NCBI GenBank assembly: GCA_902782445.1
Contig: CACZNC010000019.1
Span: 76,662 to 140,661, forward strand
DNA: 64,000 bases
Reading direction: 5' to 3'
Origin: an uncultured Ruminococcus sp.
GTDB lineage: Bacteria > Bacillota > Clostridia > Oscillospirales > CAG-272
The notes beneath the pieces are model-generated. The model searched no databases, was not told the DNA's origin, and saw nothing but the letters and a program-made list of their open reading frames with translations. This document shows positions 43,117 to 51,539 of this stretch, in pieces. The first letter of the stretch is position 1; each line of letters begins with the position of its first letter. Made by a program: the position numbers and the translations under genes.

Positions 43117-44334
43117 TTATGAATCATATTCCCACAACAGCACAGCCTTTTCACGTGCGGAGGCAGCATAAATCTGTCGGTTCGTTTTTCCAGCACCGCT
43201 GTCCTCGGATACGACAATCCAAGACACACTGTCACCGCACACCGGTTTCTGAAATTCGCCCGGCCTCTGGCCGAATGTCTCGATCCGTTCCCCCTCGGCG
43301 GGAGAGAAAACAATGCTCGGGGTACCGAGAGAACTCCCGGCTTTCCACTCAGTGCGCCGCAGTTTTCCGGTTTCTGCATCAACGATCCACAGATACCGCC
43401 CTGATACGCTGAAATCTGACACGCCCGAGAGAACCTTCTCGCTTTTCGCGCGCTGATCCGTTCTGATCCGCCACAAATCTCCGTTTTCAATATACCAGTA
43501 ATAGCCGCCTGCTAGAGCTCCGTACAGCTGCCTGTCAAGAATCGTTCTCACGGGATTCAGCAGTTCGTCCAGAACTGTTACGCCCATTGCTCCGATTGAC
43601 ACGATTCCGTCTTCACCAAATAGCAGGACATCCTGCGTTGAACTTTCAGAACAAATCTCCCGATCCATGCGGACCGCGTACCACAGCCAGGGCGCGTCCG
43701 GGAGATTGCTGACCGTCCCGATATAGAGAACGCCGTTTACAACGTGCAGAGAGGTGATCATGCAGTTTGTTTCAAAGAGCTTGTCAAAATCATTCGCGCC
43801 GATTTTCCATTCCAGAACGGCGAACGTCTGCACGCCGCCCTCCACCCCGGCGAAAGAGGCGGGAAAATAGACGGCGTCCTCAAACCGAACGGGAATAGTG
43901 GCCCCCGTAATCACATGAACGCACGGCAAATTTATGTCTTCCCTGCAATCGTCACGGGTACAAACCTTCCCCCAGTTCCCGTCATCTTTCGGATAATATA
44001 AATTGGTGCCATTACTCCAAAAATCTCCATCCTGTATTTCCATATCCCGGTACAGGCAATCCAGCGAAAAGCCGCGTACCGCGACCGGACCGTAATCCTC
44101 ATAAAAACTCTCGGAACTCACTGGATCCGGGACCCGCGGAATCACAAATTCCAGCGCATTCGGCTTCCCCCAACGGTACACCGAATTGTCTTCATAGAAT
44201 ACGGAATCGTCCGGCTCCGGTTTCTTTGTTTCTCTATTGTCCGCGGCTTCTCCCGCCCTGTCTGCGCAGCCGGTCATGAGGAATAGTAAGGTCAGAACGA
44301 GCACTGGAACAACCGCAGTATTGCGCTTTTTCAC
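43117..44334 (-). CDS. propeller-only lipoprotein
   Basis: A 405-residue lipoprotein with signal 'LTLLFLMTGC' (Cys near 20) and then repeated strands ('DFWSNGTNLYYPKDDGNWGKVC', 'LYIGTVSNLPDAPWLWYAVRM', 'YLWIVDAETGKLRR') resembling DUF5050-type propellers. It ends where the solute-binding half would begin in its larger relatives. Start is ambiguous: I take GTG 44334 with GAGGAG five bases upstream; ATG 44349 overlaps the permease stop as ATGA. The longer open frame reaching 45084 is a shadow of the permease gene. It lies directly behind permease 2. Confidence 0.75.
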   Translation of the reverse strand: MKKRNTAVVPVLVLTLLFLMTGCADRAGEAADNRETKKPEPDDSVFYEDNSVYRWGKPNALEFVIPRVPDPVSSESFYEDYGPVAVRGFSLDCLYRDMEIQDGDFWSNGTNLYYPKDDGNWGKVCTRDDCREDINLPCVHVITGATIPVRFEDAVYFPASFAGVEGGVQTFAVLEWKIGANDFDKLFETNCMITSLHVVNGVLYIGTVSNLPDAPWLWYAVRMDREICSESSTQDVLLFGEDGIVSIGAMGVTVLDELLNPVRTILDRQLYGALAGGYYWYIENGDLWRIRTDQRAKSEKVLSGVSDFSVSGRYLWIVDAETGKLRRTEWKAGSSLGTPSIVFSPAEGERIETFGQRPGEFQKPVCGDSVSWIVVSEDSGAGKTNRQIYAASAREKAVLLWEYDS

Positions 44335-44345
44335 TGGCACTCCTC

Positions 44346-45170
44346 TCATTTCAGCCCGTAATCCCCCAATCCTTCCATAACTTCGTCTTCGAAGAACGAG
44401 AACAGCAGGAGCGGTGCTAAGAAGAACATGAGCGTCGCCGCGAATCCAAGGACATCCCCCGGCTGAATCTCGTTCAAGAGGATCGCCAGCGGGTACTTTT
44501 CTCTGGTCTCCATCAGGATGATCGGCTCGGCGACGGCGTTCCACTGTTCCGTGAAGCTCAGCACCCACGCGCAGATGATTCCCGGACGGATCGTCGGGAC
44601 GATGATGTGCCAGATGATTTTCAACGTCGAGCCCGTGTCCAGCCGTGCCGCCTCGATCAGCTCGTCCGGGACGGACTTCATCACCTGCGTCAGGAGAAAC
44701 GCGGCGAATGGAGCGAAGATCCCCGGCAGGATCATGGCCCACGGCGTATCGTAGAGCGCAAACCGTCTTGACACAATGTACTGCGGCAGAAGCGTCACCT
44801 GAAACGGCATCATCATGACGATGATGTAGAGGTAGAAAATCACGCTCCGCCCCTTGAATTTCACCTTTGCGAACACATACGCCGCGAGGACGGAGACGCA
44901 CACCGTCCCGAGGCTCGCCGACAGACTGATAATGAGAGAGTTTGCCAGCCCGCGCAGATACGTCGGCTTCCAGACGTAGAAGTCCACGAAGGGCTGCACT
45001 CCTTCCGAGAAGGCCCGGACTGCTACAATGATAACCGGCGACACAATAAACAACGCAAAAGCGATAAGCATGACCGAAGCGCAAAGGTCAAGCCATTTCT
45101 TTTTCCCTTTATAAAGTTTCTTGCCAGGCTTCTTTTCAAAGAAGCCGCGTCTCCCCTCGTCTCTCACCAT
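44346..45170 (-). CDS. carbohydrate ABC transporter permease (MalG/LacG type)
   Basis: A 274-residue inner-membrane permease with six predicted helices. The EAA loop 'EAARLDTGSTLKIIWHIIVPTIRPGI' (shown split: EAARLDTG then IIVPTIRPG) contacts an ATPase. The first in-frame ATG is at 45185; I prefer 45170 (MVRDEGRRG) because GGAG sits before it. It overlaps permease 1 by a few bases. No ATP-binding subunit is encoded nearby, so it presumably uses a shared MsmK-type ATPase elsewhere. Confidence 0.93.
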   Translation of the reverse strand: MVRDEGRRGFFEKKPGKKLYKGKKKWLDLCASVMLIAFALFIVSPVIIVAVRAFSEGVQPFVDFYVWKPTYLRGLANSLIISLSASLGTVCVSVLAAYVFAKVKFKGRSVIFYLYIIVMMMPFQVTLLPQYIVSRRFALYDTPWAMILPGIFAPFAAFLLTQVMKSVPDELIEAARLDTGSTLKIIWHIIVPTIRPGIICAWVLSFTEQWNAVAEPIILMETREKYPLAILLNEIQPGDVLGFAATLMFFLAPLLLFSFFEDEVMEGLGDYGLK

Positions 45171-45949
45171 ATCGACTCGCTCCATTTCTTTTCAGCTACA
45201 AAGACGACAGCCACTATTGTATATACGATCACCGCGAAGAAGATCGCCGCCGTGGAGATGTACTGATAGTTCAGCTTGGCGAAATGGTTGTTCAGGAAGT
45301 TCTGGAGCATGTAGACCGTCTCGTCGGGGTAGTTTCCGTAAAGCAGATAGCTTTCACGGAAGACCTTGAGGGAATTCACCACAGACAGGATGAACGTGAA
45401 GAACAGCGTCGGCGCGATGTTCGGGAGCGTCACCCGGACGGTCTGCTGGAACACGTTTGCCCCGTCGATCCTCGCGGCCTCGATCATGCTCTTGTCCATC
45501 CCGGACAGGGCCGTGAGCATCAACATCACGTTCAGACCGCCGTACTTCCAGAGGAAGATCAAGAGAAGAGAATGGAACGGCGTGAAGGCAGAGATGTAGG
45601 CGTTCCACAGCATCACGATGGTCGCGGACGGCAGGATCACCGGCAGAAACAGCGCGGACTTGACAAACGGCAGCCGCGTCGCAAACCGTACCAGGAGGAG
45701 GGCGAGGATCAGGGAAATCGCCATCGTCAGCGGCACGGCGAGGACGGTGAACTTTCCCGTGTTCTTCATCGCCAGCTTGAAGTATTCGTTCTCAAACAGC
45801 CGCTTGAAGTTGTCGAACCAGACGAACTTCTTCGTGAAGGCGTTCTCGGTGAAGGCGTAGTAGAACGAATAGACGAAGGGGACGATGAAGAAGGTCAAAA
45901 AGCCCGCGAGGGAGGGGAGCAATAAGAGAATGTCGGTTTTCTTTTTCAT
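45164..45949 (-). CDS. sugar ABC transporter permease (MalF/UgpA type)
   Basis: A 261-residue permease with about six membrane helices ('LLLLPSLAGFLTFFIVPFVYS' opens the first), the EAA motif 'EAARIDGANVFQQTVRVTLPNI', and 'RESYLLYGNYPDETVYMLQNFLNN' before the last helix. It pairs with the MalG-type gene that overlaps its 3' end and with the solute-binding lipoprotein encoded 3 bases upstream. Substrate class is likely a carbohydrate, by family. Confidence 0.93.
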   Translation of the reverse strand: MKKKTDILLLLPSLAGFLTFFIVPFVYSFYYAFTENAFTKKFVWFDNFKRLFENEYFKLAMKNTGKFTVLAVPLTMAISLILALLLVRFATRLPFVKSALFLPVILPSATIVMLWNAYISAFTPFHSLLLIFLWKYGGLNVMLMLTALSGMDKSMIEAARIDGANVFQQTVRVTLPNIAPTLFFTFILSVVNSLKVFRESYLLYGNYPDETVYMLQNFLNNHFAKLNYQYISTAAIFFAVIVYTIVAVVFVAEKKWSESIW

Positions 45950-45952
45950 GGC

Positions 45953-48172
45953 TTACCCCTTTAGTTTGTAAATCAGTTCTTCATACAGGACTTTCGCGCA
46001 GTCGTCCCCGTTTACCTTTCCGTCGCAGAAATCCTTTACCGCCTGTTCCGCGCGATCCGAGACGGTGACAAGATTCAGTTCCGAGCCTGCGTACCAGTCC
46101 GGCAGGAATTCGTCGAGTTTCATGTAATACCCCCATTTCTCCGGCTGTACGACCGGCTCCCGGTGGGGATCGTAATACGGCTCGTTCGTCTCCGGGTCGT
46201 AGGACAAATCGACGTCCCGGTAATATTGCATGAGATCGGGCCAGAGCGGGCTGTCGTAAATCAAAGCGTTGTATCGGTTTTCTTCGTTCGTCATGTCGGC
46301 GAGGAAATTCAGTGCCTGTCCGAGCCGGTCCGTATTGGGATTGACGAACAGGAAACCGGTGATCATGAGCGGCTGTCTGCCTTCCGTCAGGGCAGAACCC
46401 TCCCCGATGTCGGGCTTTGCGGAAGCACTTTTCACAGCCCGCGGCGGCAGGGAAAAACGGGCGGTGTGGGCGGTACTCAGCACGCCATACGGGATGAAAA
46501 CGCCGTTCCCGATCGGGGTGAACGCGGGTTTCGGGCCGAAGAGGACGCCGTCGTCCCTGTACTTCTCCAAGGTCACGAAAAGATCGTTCAGCGCGGACTG
46601 CGCCTTTACGCCGATATCGTTTGACAGCATATTGACGGATGCCTGAACGGAACTGACCGCCATGGAAAGAAGGATCTGGGTGCTCGTGTTCTCGTTCGTC
46701 GAAAACAGGCTGAATCCGTTCCCATCCCGTTTCCGTTCATCTGCGAATTGTCCCGCCTCCGTGATCGTCCAGTTCTGCGCAGGCAGCGAAAAACCCGCGT
46801 TCTGAGCGCTTTCGTTAAAGCCGTAAAACCTTTCCTCAAATCCGAGGGGCAGGACCGTAAACGCTCCGTTCGCCTCCATCATCGAACCGATCCCCGGAAA
46901 CATTTCTCCGATGTGACGACGAAGTTCCTCATCCCCGTAAAGATCCGCATACTGCCTGTTTTTCAGAAGGGATAAGAGCAGCGAAGTCAACTCATCCGAA
47001 TCCCCCGTGACCAGCGCGACGTCAAAGTCGGCGTCCTTCGCGAGCAGCGACGCGCTCAGTTTATCGTAAAAAACGGAGTCGTCGTAGATTTGATACCGTA
47101 CCCCTACGGAAGATACGGAATCCACCATCCTGTTGACGCGGTCCGTTTCGGAGACGGGCACGATCAGACGGACCGTATTGTATTCATCCGCCATGGGGAA
47201 TGTGCTTATATAAGTTTCTACAACCCATAAAACACAGACAGATCCGCCGGACACGATCACACGCCGCGCCGTTCCAAAGGCCGCGTCTTCACTCGGTCTC
47301 AGGGTCTGGATGAAGATCTTGCCCTTCTCCGTCAGCTCGTAGAGACGGCATCCGTCGCGGGATACGCCGTAGACCCGGTTCTGATTGCAGAAAAAGGTCT
47401 GATAGTTCAGATCGGACGAGAGCGACACGGGTTTCTTCCCGTTCAGGTCGCATTCGATGACCTGTGTGGTCGGATAATGAACTCTGTCATCGAAGAAAAT
47501 GCCAACAACAATACGTTTATTGGACCGAAGAGAAGCGTCGCTGATGACTTCCCCTCCCATCAGGGTGACGTCAACTTTTTTCCACGTCGATTTTCCGTCG
47601 GCCAGCGTCCATACGCCGTCCCGCGCCGCAAGCATCAAAACTCCGTCATAATGCTCGAAGGACGCGATATATGCCCAATCTGCATACCTGTTAAAATCTC
47701 TGATTCTCACAGGCAATTCAACGGAATCCCGGCGCACCCCGTCGAAGTCGAAACGGACAATTTCATCCATCCGCTTGTCGCACACATAAACCCCGTTTGC
47801 GTCCGTACAGATCTGTACCGGATATCCGATGTCCTCCGTAAACGTGACAGTCTCCCCGGTCGAGATATTGGCCCGGTATACCGCGGATTTTTCGGCCACG
47901 ATGTAATAGTAATAGTCGCCGTACCCCACTCCGTCAATCACGCTCTTGGGTATATCAAAGCGCGCCGACCCGTCCGGGACCGTCAGCCGATACCGGTCCA
48001 TGTCGTCGGAATACTCCGCGGCTTTTGACGGATTTATGGAACCGGACACTTTCACGCTTGTGTAATCCGTATTGTCCGGTGAAATATCCCCTACGTCTAT
48101 TGCTTTTTCCCCGCACGAAACAAGCAGAAAAAGGGTCACGGCGCAGAGAGCCACAAGAACGGCCTTTTTCAT
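45953..48172 (-). CDS. propeller-solute-binding lipoprotein (operon 1, member 1)
   Basis: The 739-residue protein begins with a lipoprotein signal ('TLFLLVSCGEK', Cys near 21). Residues about 60-320 are propeller-like strands ('YYYYIVAEKSAVYRANISTGE', 'VYVCDKRMDEIVRFDFDG', 'VYGVSRDGCRLYELTEKG'). From about residue 329 a solute-binding fold follows: 'RLIVPVSETDRV', 'LLAKDADFDVALV' near 376, 'LPLGFEERFYGFN' and 'WTITEAGQFA'. It is the first gene of the operon, behind a consensus promoter and GGAGGTTTGTT, and it is immediately followed by two permeases, so it is probably their binding protein. Confidence 0.85.
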   Translation of the reverse strand: MKKAVLVALCAVTLFLLVSCGEKAIDVGDISPDNTDYTSVKVSGSINPSKAAEYSDDMDRYRLTVPDGSARFDIPKSVIDGVGYGDYYYYIVAEKSAVYRANISTGETVTFTEDIGYPVQICTDANGVYVCDKRMDEIVRFDFDGVRRDSVELPVRIRDFNRYADWAYIASFEHYDGVLMLAARDGVWTLADGKSTWKKVDVTLMGGEVISDASLRSNKRIVVGIFFDDRVHYPTTQVIECDLNGKKPVSLSSDLNYQTFFCNQNRVYGVSRDGCRLYELTEKGKIFIQTLRPSEDAAFGTARRVIVSGGSVCVLWVVETYISTFPMADEYNTVRLIVPVSETDRVNRMVDSVSSVGVRYQIYDDSVFYDKLSASLLAKDADFDVALVTGDSDELTSLLLSLLKNRQYADLYGDEELRRHIGEMFPGIGSMMEANGAFTVLPLGFEERFYGFNESAQNAGFSLPAQNWTITEAGQFADERKRDGNGFSLFSTNENTSTQILLSMAVSSVQASVNMLSNDIGVKAQSALNDLFVTLEKYRDDGVLFGPKPAFTPIGNGVFIPYGVLSTAHTARFSLPPRAVKSASAKPDIGEGSALTEGRQPLMITGFLFVNPNTDRLGQALNFLADMTNEENRYNALIYDSPLWPDLMQYYRDVDLSYDPETNEPYYDPHREPVVQPEKWGYYMKLDEFLPDWYAGSELNLVTVSDRAEQAVKDFCDGKVNGDDCAKVLYEELIYKLKG

Positions 48173-48206
48173 AACAAACCTCCGGGAGACCTGACTCTTT
48201 TGGAAC

Positions 48207-48235
48207 ATTATACCACAAAAGGGGAACGGTGTCAA
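48207..48235 (-). promoter_or_regulatory. promoter of the permease/lipoprotein operon
   Basis: On the minus strand TTGACA (48230-48235) and TATAAT (48207-48212) have a 17-base spacer, about 35 bases before the lipoprotein start. Confidence 0.85.
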
Positions 48236-48290
48236 TCTCCCGACGTTTGATAAGTTCAGTATGACGAAATCGACATGGTATTCACCCGCC

Positions 48291-48977
48291 TCATTCCCCC
48301 GTCAGCGATCTCGCGGTCCGCATGGCTTCGTCAGCGGTAAACGGTCCCGTGAGCAGATAGGAGCAGACGCCGTCCTGCCAGAGGATCGCCGCGGATCGGT
48401 CGTCGAAGGCCAGCACCGCCGACAGCCCGCCGATCACGATGTTCTTCACCGTCCGGCCCTTCGACGGGATCACCGTGACGCCGCTCTCCGAAAGCAGACA
48501 CTGTTCGTACCGGATTCCGCCCTCGTATTCCTCCAGGTACGCCGCGTCCGTCCGGTAGGAGGCCGTGCGTTCCGGGACCGGTTCGGCGAGGGCGGAGGCC
48601 AGAGAGCGGGGTTCGATCTTTCCGGGATCCGGCGGGAGCTCCGCTTTTGTCACAAAGGAGACAAGCAGCGTCTGCCCGTATGCGTCCGTCTCCGAGGTCA
48701 TTGTCCACATCGGCGCGTCGGCGGAGGCCCGCATCGAGACGGCGAGGACGATTCCCAGCGCGAGGACACACACGAACGCGGCGGCGATCCCCCGGGCATG
48801 GCTTTTCACAAGGTCCTGCGCGGCGTGAAGACGGATCTTTCTCCGGATCCTTCTGTCCAGCGCGGGCGGCACGACGGTCTTTATCTCCTCTTCCGTCGGG
48901 ACCTCGGCAGCTTCTTCTTCAAAGGCAAGCTCGAAAACCCGGTCGAGCAGCCTTTCTTCCCTGTTTTTATCGTTCAT
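48291..48977 (-). CDS. putative anti-sigma factor with DUF4367-like exterior domain
   Basis: A 228-residue single-pass protein: an acidic/basic cytoplasmic N-terminus (residues 1-60), one membrane helix (about 63-82) and an extracytoplasmic domain ending 'ILWQDGVCSYLLTGPFTADEAMRTARSL', which follows the DUF4367/DUF4179 pattern of 'W-x-x-G-x-x-Y-x-L-x-G-x-x-x-x-E'. It is encoded 5 bases after an ECF sigma factor and probably holds it at the membrane. ATG 48977 starts right after the sigma stop; a longer open frame to 49160 overlaps the sigma gene and is rejected. Confidence 0.82.
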   Translation of the reverse strand: MNDKNREERLLDRVFELAFEEEAAEVPTEEEIKTVVPPALDRRIRRKIRLHAAQDLVKSHARGIAAAFVCVLALGIVLAVSMRASADAPMWTMTSETDAYGQTLLVSFVTKAELPPDPGKIEPRSLASALAEPVPERTASYRTDAAYLEEYEGGIRYEQCLLSESGVTVIPSKGRTVKNIVIGGLSAVLAFDDRSAAILWQDGVCSYLLTGPFTADEAMRTARSLTGE

Positions 48978-48982
48978 GGCAG

Positions 48983-49489
48983 TCACAACAGTCCTTCCTC
49001 CTTCATCAGTTCGACCAGCGCGGCCCGGGCCCGGTGCAGTCGGATGCGGGCGTTTCCCTCGGAGATCCCAAGCGCGGACGCCGTCTCCTTCGCCGTCAGC
49101 CTGCACTCCATTTTCAGCCGCAGGATATCCGCATAGGACTCCGGCAGACGCGAAACGCACCGCTTCACGCCCTCCACCGTTTGGGCGGAAAACCAGACGG
49201 ATTCCGCGGAGGGCGCGCCTGCTCCGGGCCTTTCATCCGGGTATTCCTCCGTCTCGGGAAGTCGCTTTTTCCGGCGCATGATGTCCCGGCAGACGTTTTT
49301 CGTGATGACGGCGCACAGTGTCCGGGACGGTGGGGACGGAACTTCGCCGAACTGATCGAGGCAGACGAGGATCCGTTCCACCGCCTCCGACACCGCGTCC
49401 TCCGCGTCCGGGGTATCGCCGAAAAAGCCGCGCGCGATATACAGCATCAGGCGGCTGTATTCATTCCAGATCTTTTCCGCTTTGTTCAT
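48983..49489 (-). CDS. ECF-type RNA polymerase sigma factor
   Basis: A 168-residue sigma-70 family protein with region 2 ('DAEDAVSEAVERILVCL' and 'VITKNVCRDIMRRKK') and region 4 ('LPESYADILRLKMECRLTAKETA', then 'LGISEGNARIRLHRARAAL'). It would direct polymerase to promoters for an envelope response; its regulon is unknown. The start at 49489 is preceded by GGAAAAGAAAGG some distance upstream. A TTGACA/TACAAT promoter drives it. Its neighbours on both sides are propeller/solute-binding lipoprotein operons. Confidence 0.93.
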   Translation of the reverse strand: MNKAEKIWNEYSRLMLYIARGFFGDTPDAEDAVSEAVERILVCLDQFGEVPSPPSRTLCAVITKNVCRDIMRRKKRLPETEEYPDERPGAGAPSAESVWFSAQTVEGVKRCVSRLPESYADILRLKMECRLTAKETASALGISEGNARIRLHRARAALVELMKEEGLL

Positions 49490-49528
49490 GGAGCGGCCTT
49501 TCTTTTCCTTTGTCGTTCATGCTCTTAT

Positions 49529-49558
49529 TGTAGCACACTCATGAGGTTTCTGTCAAGA
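49529..49558 (-). promoter_or_regulatory. promoter of the sigma/anti-sigma operon
   Basis: On the minus strand TTGACA (49553-49558) and TACAAT (49529-49534) have an 18-base spacer. I see no terminator between the lipoprotein array that ends at 49573 and this promoter. Confidence 0.7.
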
Positions 49559-49572
49559 CGGATCCGGGTGTT

Positions 49573-51534
49573 TTATCCCTCGAGCACCATCTTTGCCCGC
49601 TCGACGATCTGCCCCACCGTGTAGTCGAGGTCCTGCTCGTCGTCGAGGTATTTCCAGGCCTCCGCTCCGGCGAAATGGATCCATTCGCCGACCATCCCGG
49701 GGAGCGTGACGAAATACGGCTCCGCGCTCCGATACAGATCGAAATCGAAGTCCCGCCCCAGTGCGGCAAGTCTTTCCTCCGCGTCCCGGTACGGAAGGAA
49801 GCCGGATATGTCGAGGGGATACAGCCCGTTGTCCGGGTTCGCCGCCATCGCAAGGATCTCGGCTGCCGCGTCCTTGTTCTCCGACGCCGCGTTCATCATC
49901 ATATAATGGAGGGATATGGGGTATCTCCGTTCTCCGTCGAAAGTGGGGATCTGCACGAGGATCTCCTCCGGGGTCCCTCTCGTTTTGAGAAGCGCGTCTT
50001 CCTCCGGGGCGAAATCGTCCGTCATTCCGCCGTCCTTCAGCTTCTTTGCCAGCGAGAGCATGGAGCGGAGAGCCTTTCCGTTTTCGTCCGTGAGGGTCCC
50101 CGTTCCGTCTCCGTTCCCGACAAAGTACCGGGCGGCGTAGTCGTCCATTCCGAGCAGGAAAAACTGGGACACAAGGATCCCCTTCTCCTTTGCGCGGAGG
50201 GCGAGATCCCCGAAGGTTTCGAGGGTCCATGTGCCGTCCGTCATGCCGAGGGCATCCATCTCCTGCTTATCGAGACCGAGGACTGCCGCTTTGTCCTCAT
50301 TGACATAGCGGTTGACATATCCCAGCAAGCCGTGCATTGGGATCCCGAAAAGATGCCCGTTCCAGGACGAAAAACGGATCGCCGTGTCGGTCAATTTCTC
50401 CGCCTGTTCCGCGATAGCAGAGTACCCTTCGAGGGGTGCCCAGAAGGGTTTTTCGGGAAAGAGTCTGTCTCCGTCCATCCAGAAGAGGTCGATGTCGGGA
50501 TCCCCGGCAAGGAGCTTGATTGAAATCTGATCCTCGGTCAGCCGGAGAATGTTCACGGATATGCCCTCTTCTCCGCCGAGCAGGGCCAGCCTCTCCGCGC
50601 ACCTTTCGGAGAGGGTAAAGTTGTTTTTCCACTCGGACGGAATGACGGCGATGGTCACGACCCGTCCGCCGTCCTCCGGCTTCCAGTCCGACAGCAGCGT
50701 CACCGTTCCGCCTTTGTCCAGCGCGAACAGACGGCCGGCGTGAAGCGCGATTTTCACAGCCTCCCCGTAAGAGGGTTTCGGAGCGCCGATCCTGACGGGT
50801 CTTTCGTCGCCGGAGATCAGCCTTTCGAGGGCGAGAATTTCGGTTTCCCCGTTTTTCATCCGCTGTGTCAGAAAGAGCGCACCCTCCCCGCTGTCAAAGG
50901 CGGCCGAAGCGATATCCCAGCCCGTGCTGAGGACGGCGGGGGCATCCGGCTGCATGGTGCGGAGGTTGAACCGGTAAGCGGACCAGGCGACGTCGGCGAA
51001 TCCGAAATTCAGGATCCAGACGCTTTCCGCGTTCCCCGGAATCACCTGGCAGAACCCCTCGCGAAGGGGATTCATCGTGATGCAGTCGTGCGTACTGCGG
51101 TTGAAGAAGACGAGGCGGTTCCCCTCTCCCCATCCCTCCGAAGTATGCAGGTAGGCCGCAACGGCAGTATCCCCCGCGACGGCGAAGGAGGTGATTTCGG
51201 GCTTCTCCTCCGGGATGGACAGAACCGCAGTCTCCCCGTCCCAAAAGATCTCGCCCTCCGACGTGCACAGGACGGGTCCGGTCTCCCCGGCGGAGAGGAA
51301 AGCGGGCGCAAATCCGTCTGGCAGGTCGAGGGTCTCCGGTTCTTCTCCGACCGAACGTACCTCCCCCTCCGCGAGGATCCACAGCTTCCCTCCGGCGACG
51401 GCGAAATCGGCAGCCTTCTCCGCCGCGATCCCGTCCGGCAGATCCACGGGCGCCTCTTCCGGCTTTTCCGCCTTCTTCCCGCATCCCGGGAGAAACATCG
51501 CGAATGTCAGAAGTATGGCAATCAGTCTTTTCAT
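49573..51534 (-). CDS. propeller-solute-binding lipoprotein (array gene 4)
   Basis: A 653-residue lipoprotein with lipobox 'FLPGC' (Cys near 18). The first strand 'AADFAVAGGKLWILAEGEVRSVG' and 'ITSFAVAGDTAVAAYLHTSEG' recur in all array paralogs and mark a propeller-like half to about residue 290. The solute-binding half begins 'VVTIAVIPSEW', with 'LLAGDPDIDLFW' near 345, 'NGHLFGIPMHG', 'TDGTWTLETFGDLALRAKEKG' and tail 'DEQDLDYTVGQIVERAKMVLEG'. I choose ATG 51534; ATG 51543, overlapping the upstream stop, is possible. It is the most diverged and last member of the array. Confidence 0.85.
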   Translation of the reverse strand: MKRLIAILLTFAMFLPGCGKKAEKPEEAPVDLPDGIAAEKAADFAVAGGKLWILAEGEVRSVGEEPETLDLPDGFAPAFLSAGETGPVLCTSEGEIFWDGETAVLSIPEEKPEITSFAVAGDTAVAAYLHTSEGWGEGNRLVFFNRSTHDCITMNPLREGFCQVIPGNAESVWILNFGFADVAWSAYRFNLRTMQPDAPAVLSTGWDIASAAFDSGEGALFLTQRMKNGETEILALERLISGDERPVRIGAPKPSYGEAVKIALHAGRLFALDKGGTVTLLSDWKPEDGGRVVTIAVIPSEWKNNFTLSERCAERLALLGGEEGISVNILRLTEDQISIKLLAGDPDIDLFWMDGDRLFPEKPFWAPLEGYSAIAEQAEKLTDTAIRFSSWNGHLFGIPMHGLLGYVNRYVNEDKAAVLGLDKQEMDALGMTDGTWTLETFGDLALRAKEKGILVSQFFLLGMDDYAARYFVGNGDGTGTLTDENGKALRSMLSLAKKLKDGGMTDDFAPEEDALLKTRGTPEEILVQIPTFDGERRYPISLHYMMMNAASENKDAAAEILAMAANPDNGLYPLDISGFLPYRDAEERLAALGRDFDFDLYRSAEPYFVTLPGMVGEWIHFAGAEAWKYLDDEQDLDYTVGQIVERAKMVLEG

Positions 51535-51539
51535 CTTCC

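Noticed and set aside
44335..45084. N-terminal extension of the 43117 lipoprotein frame to 45084
   Set aside because: The extension overlaps the permease gene in another frame and reads as arginine-rich shadow; a lipoprotein signal peptide with its own start and GAGGAG sits at 44334.
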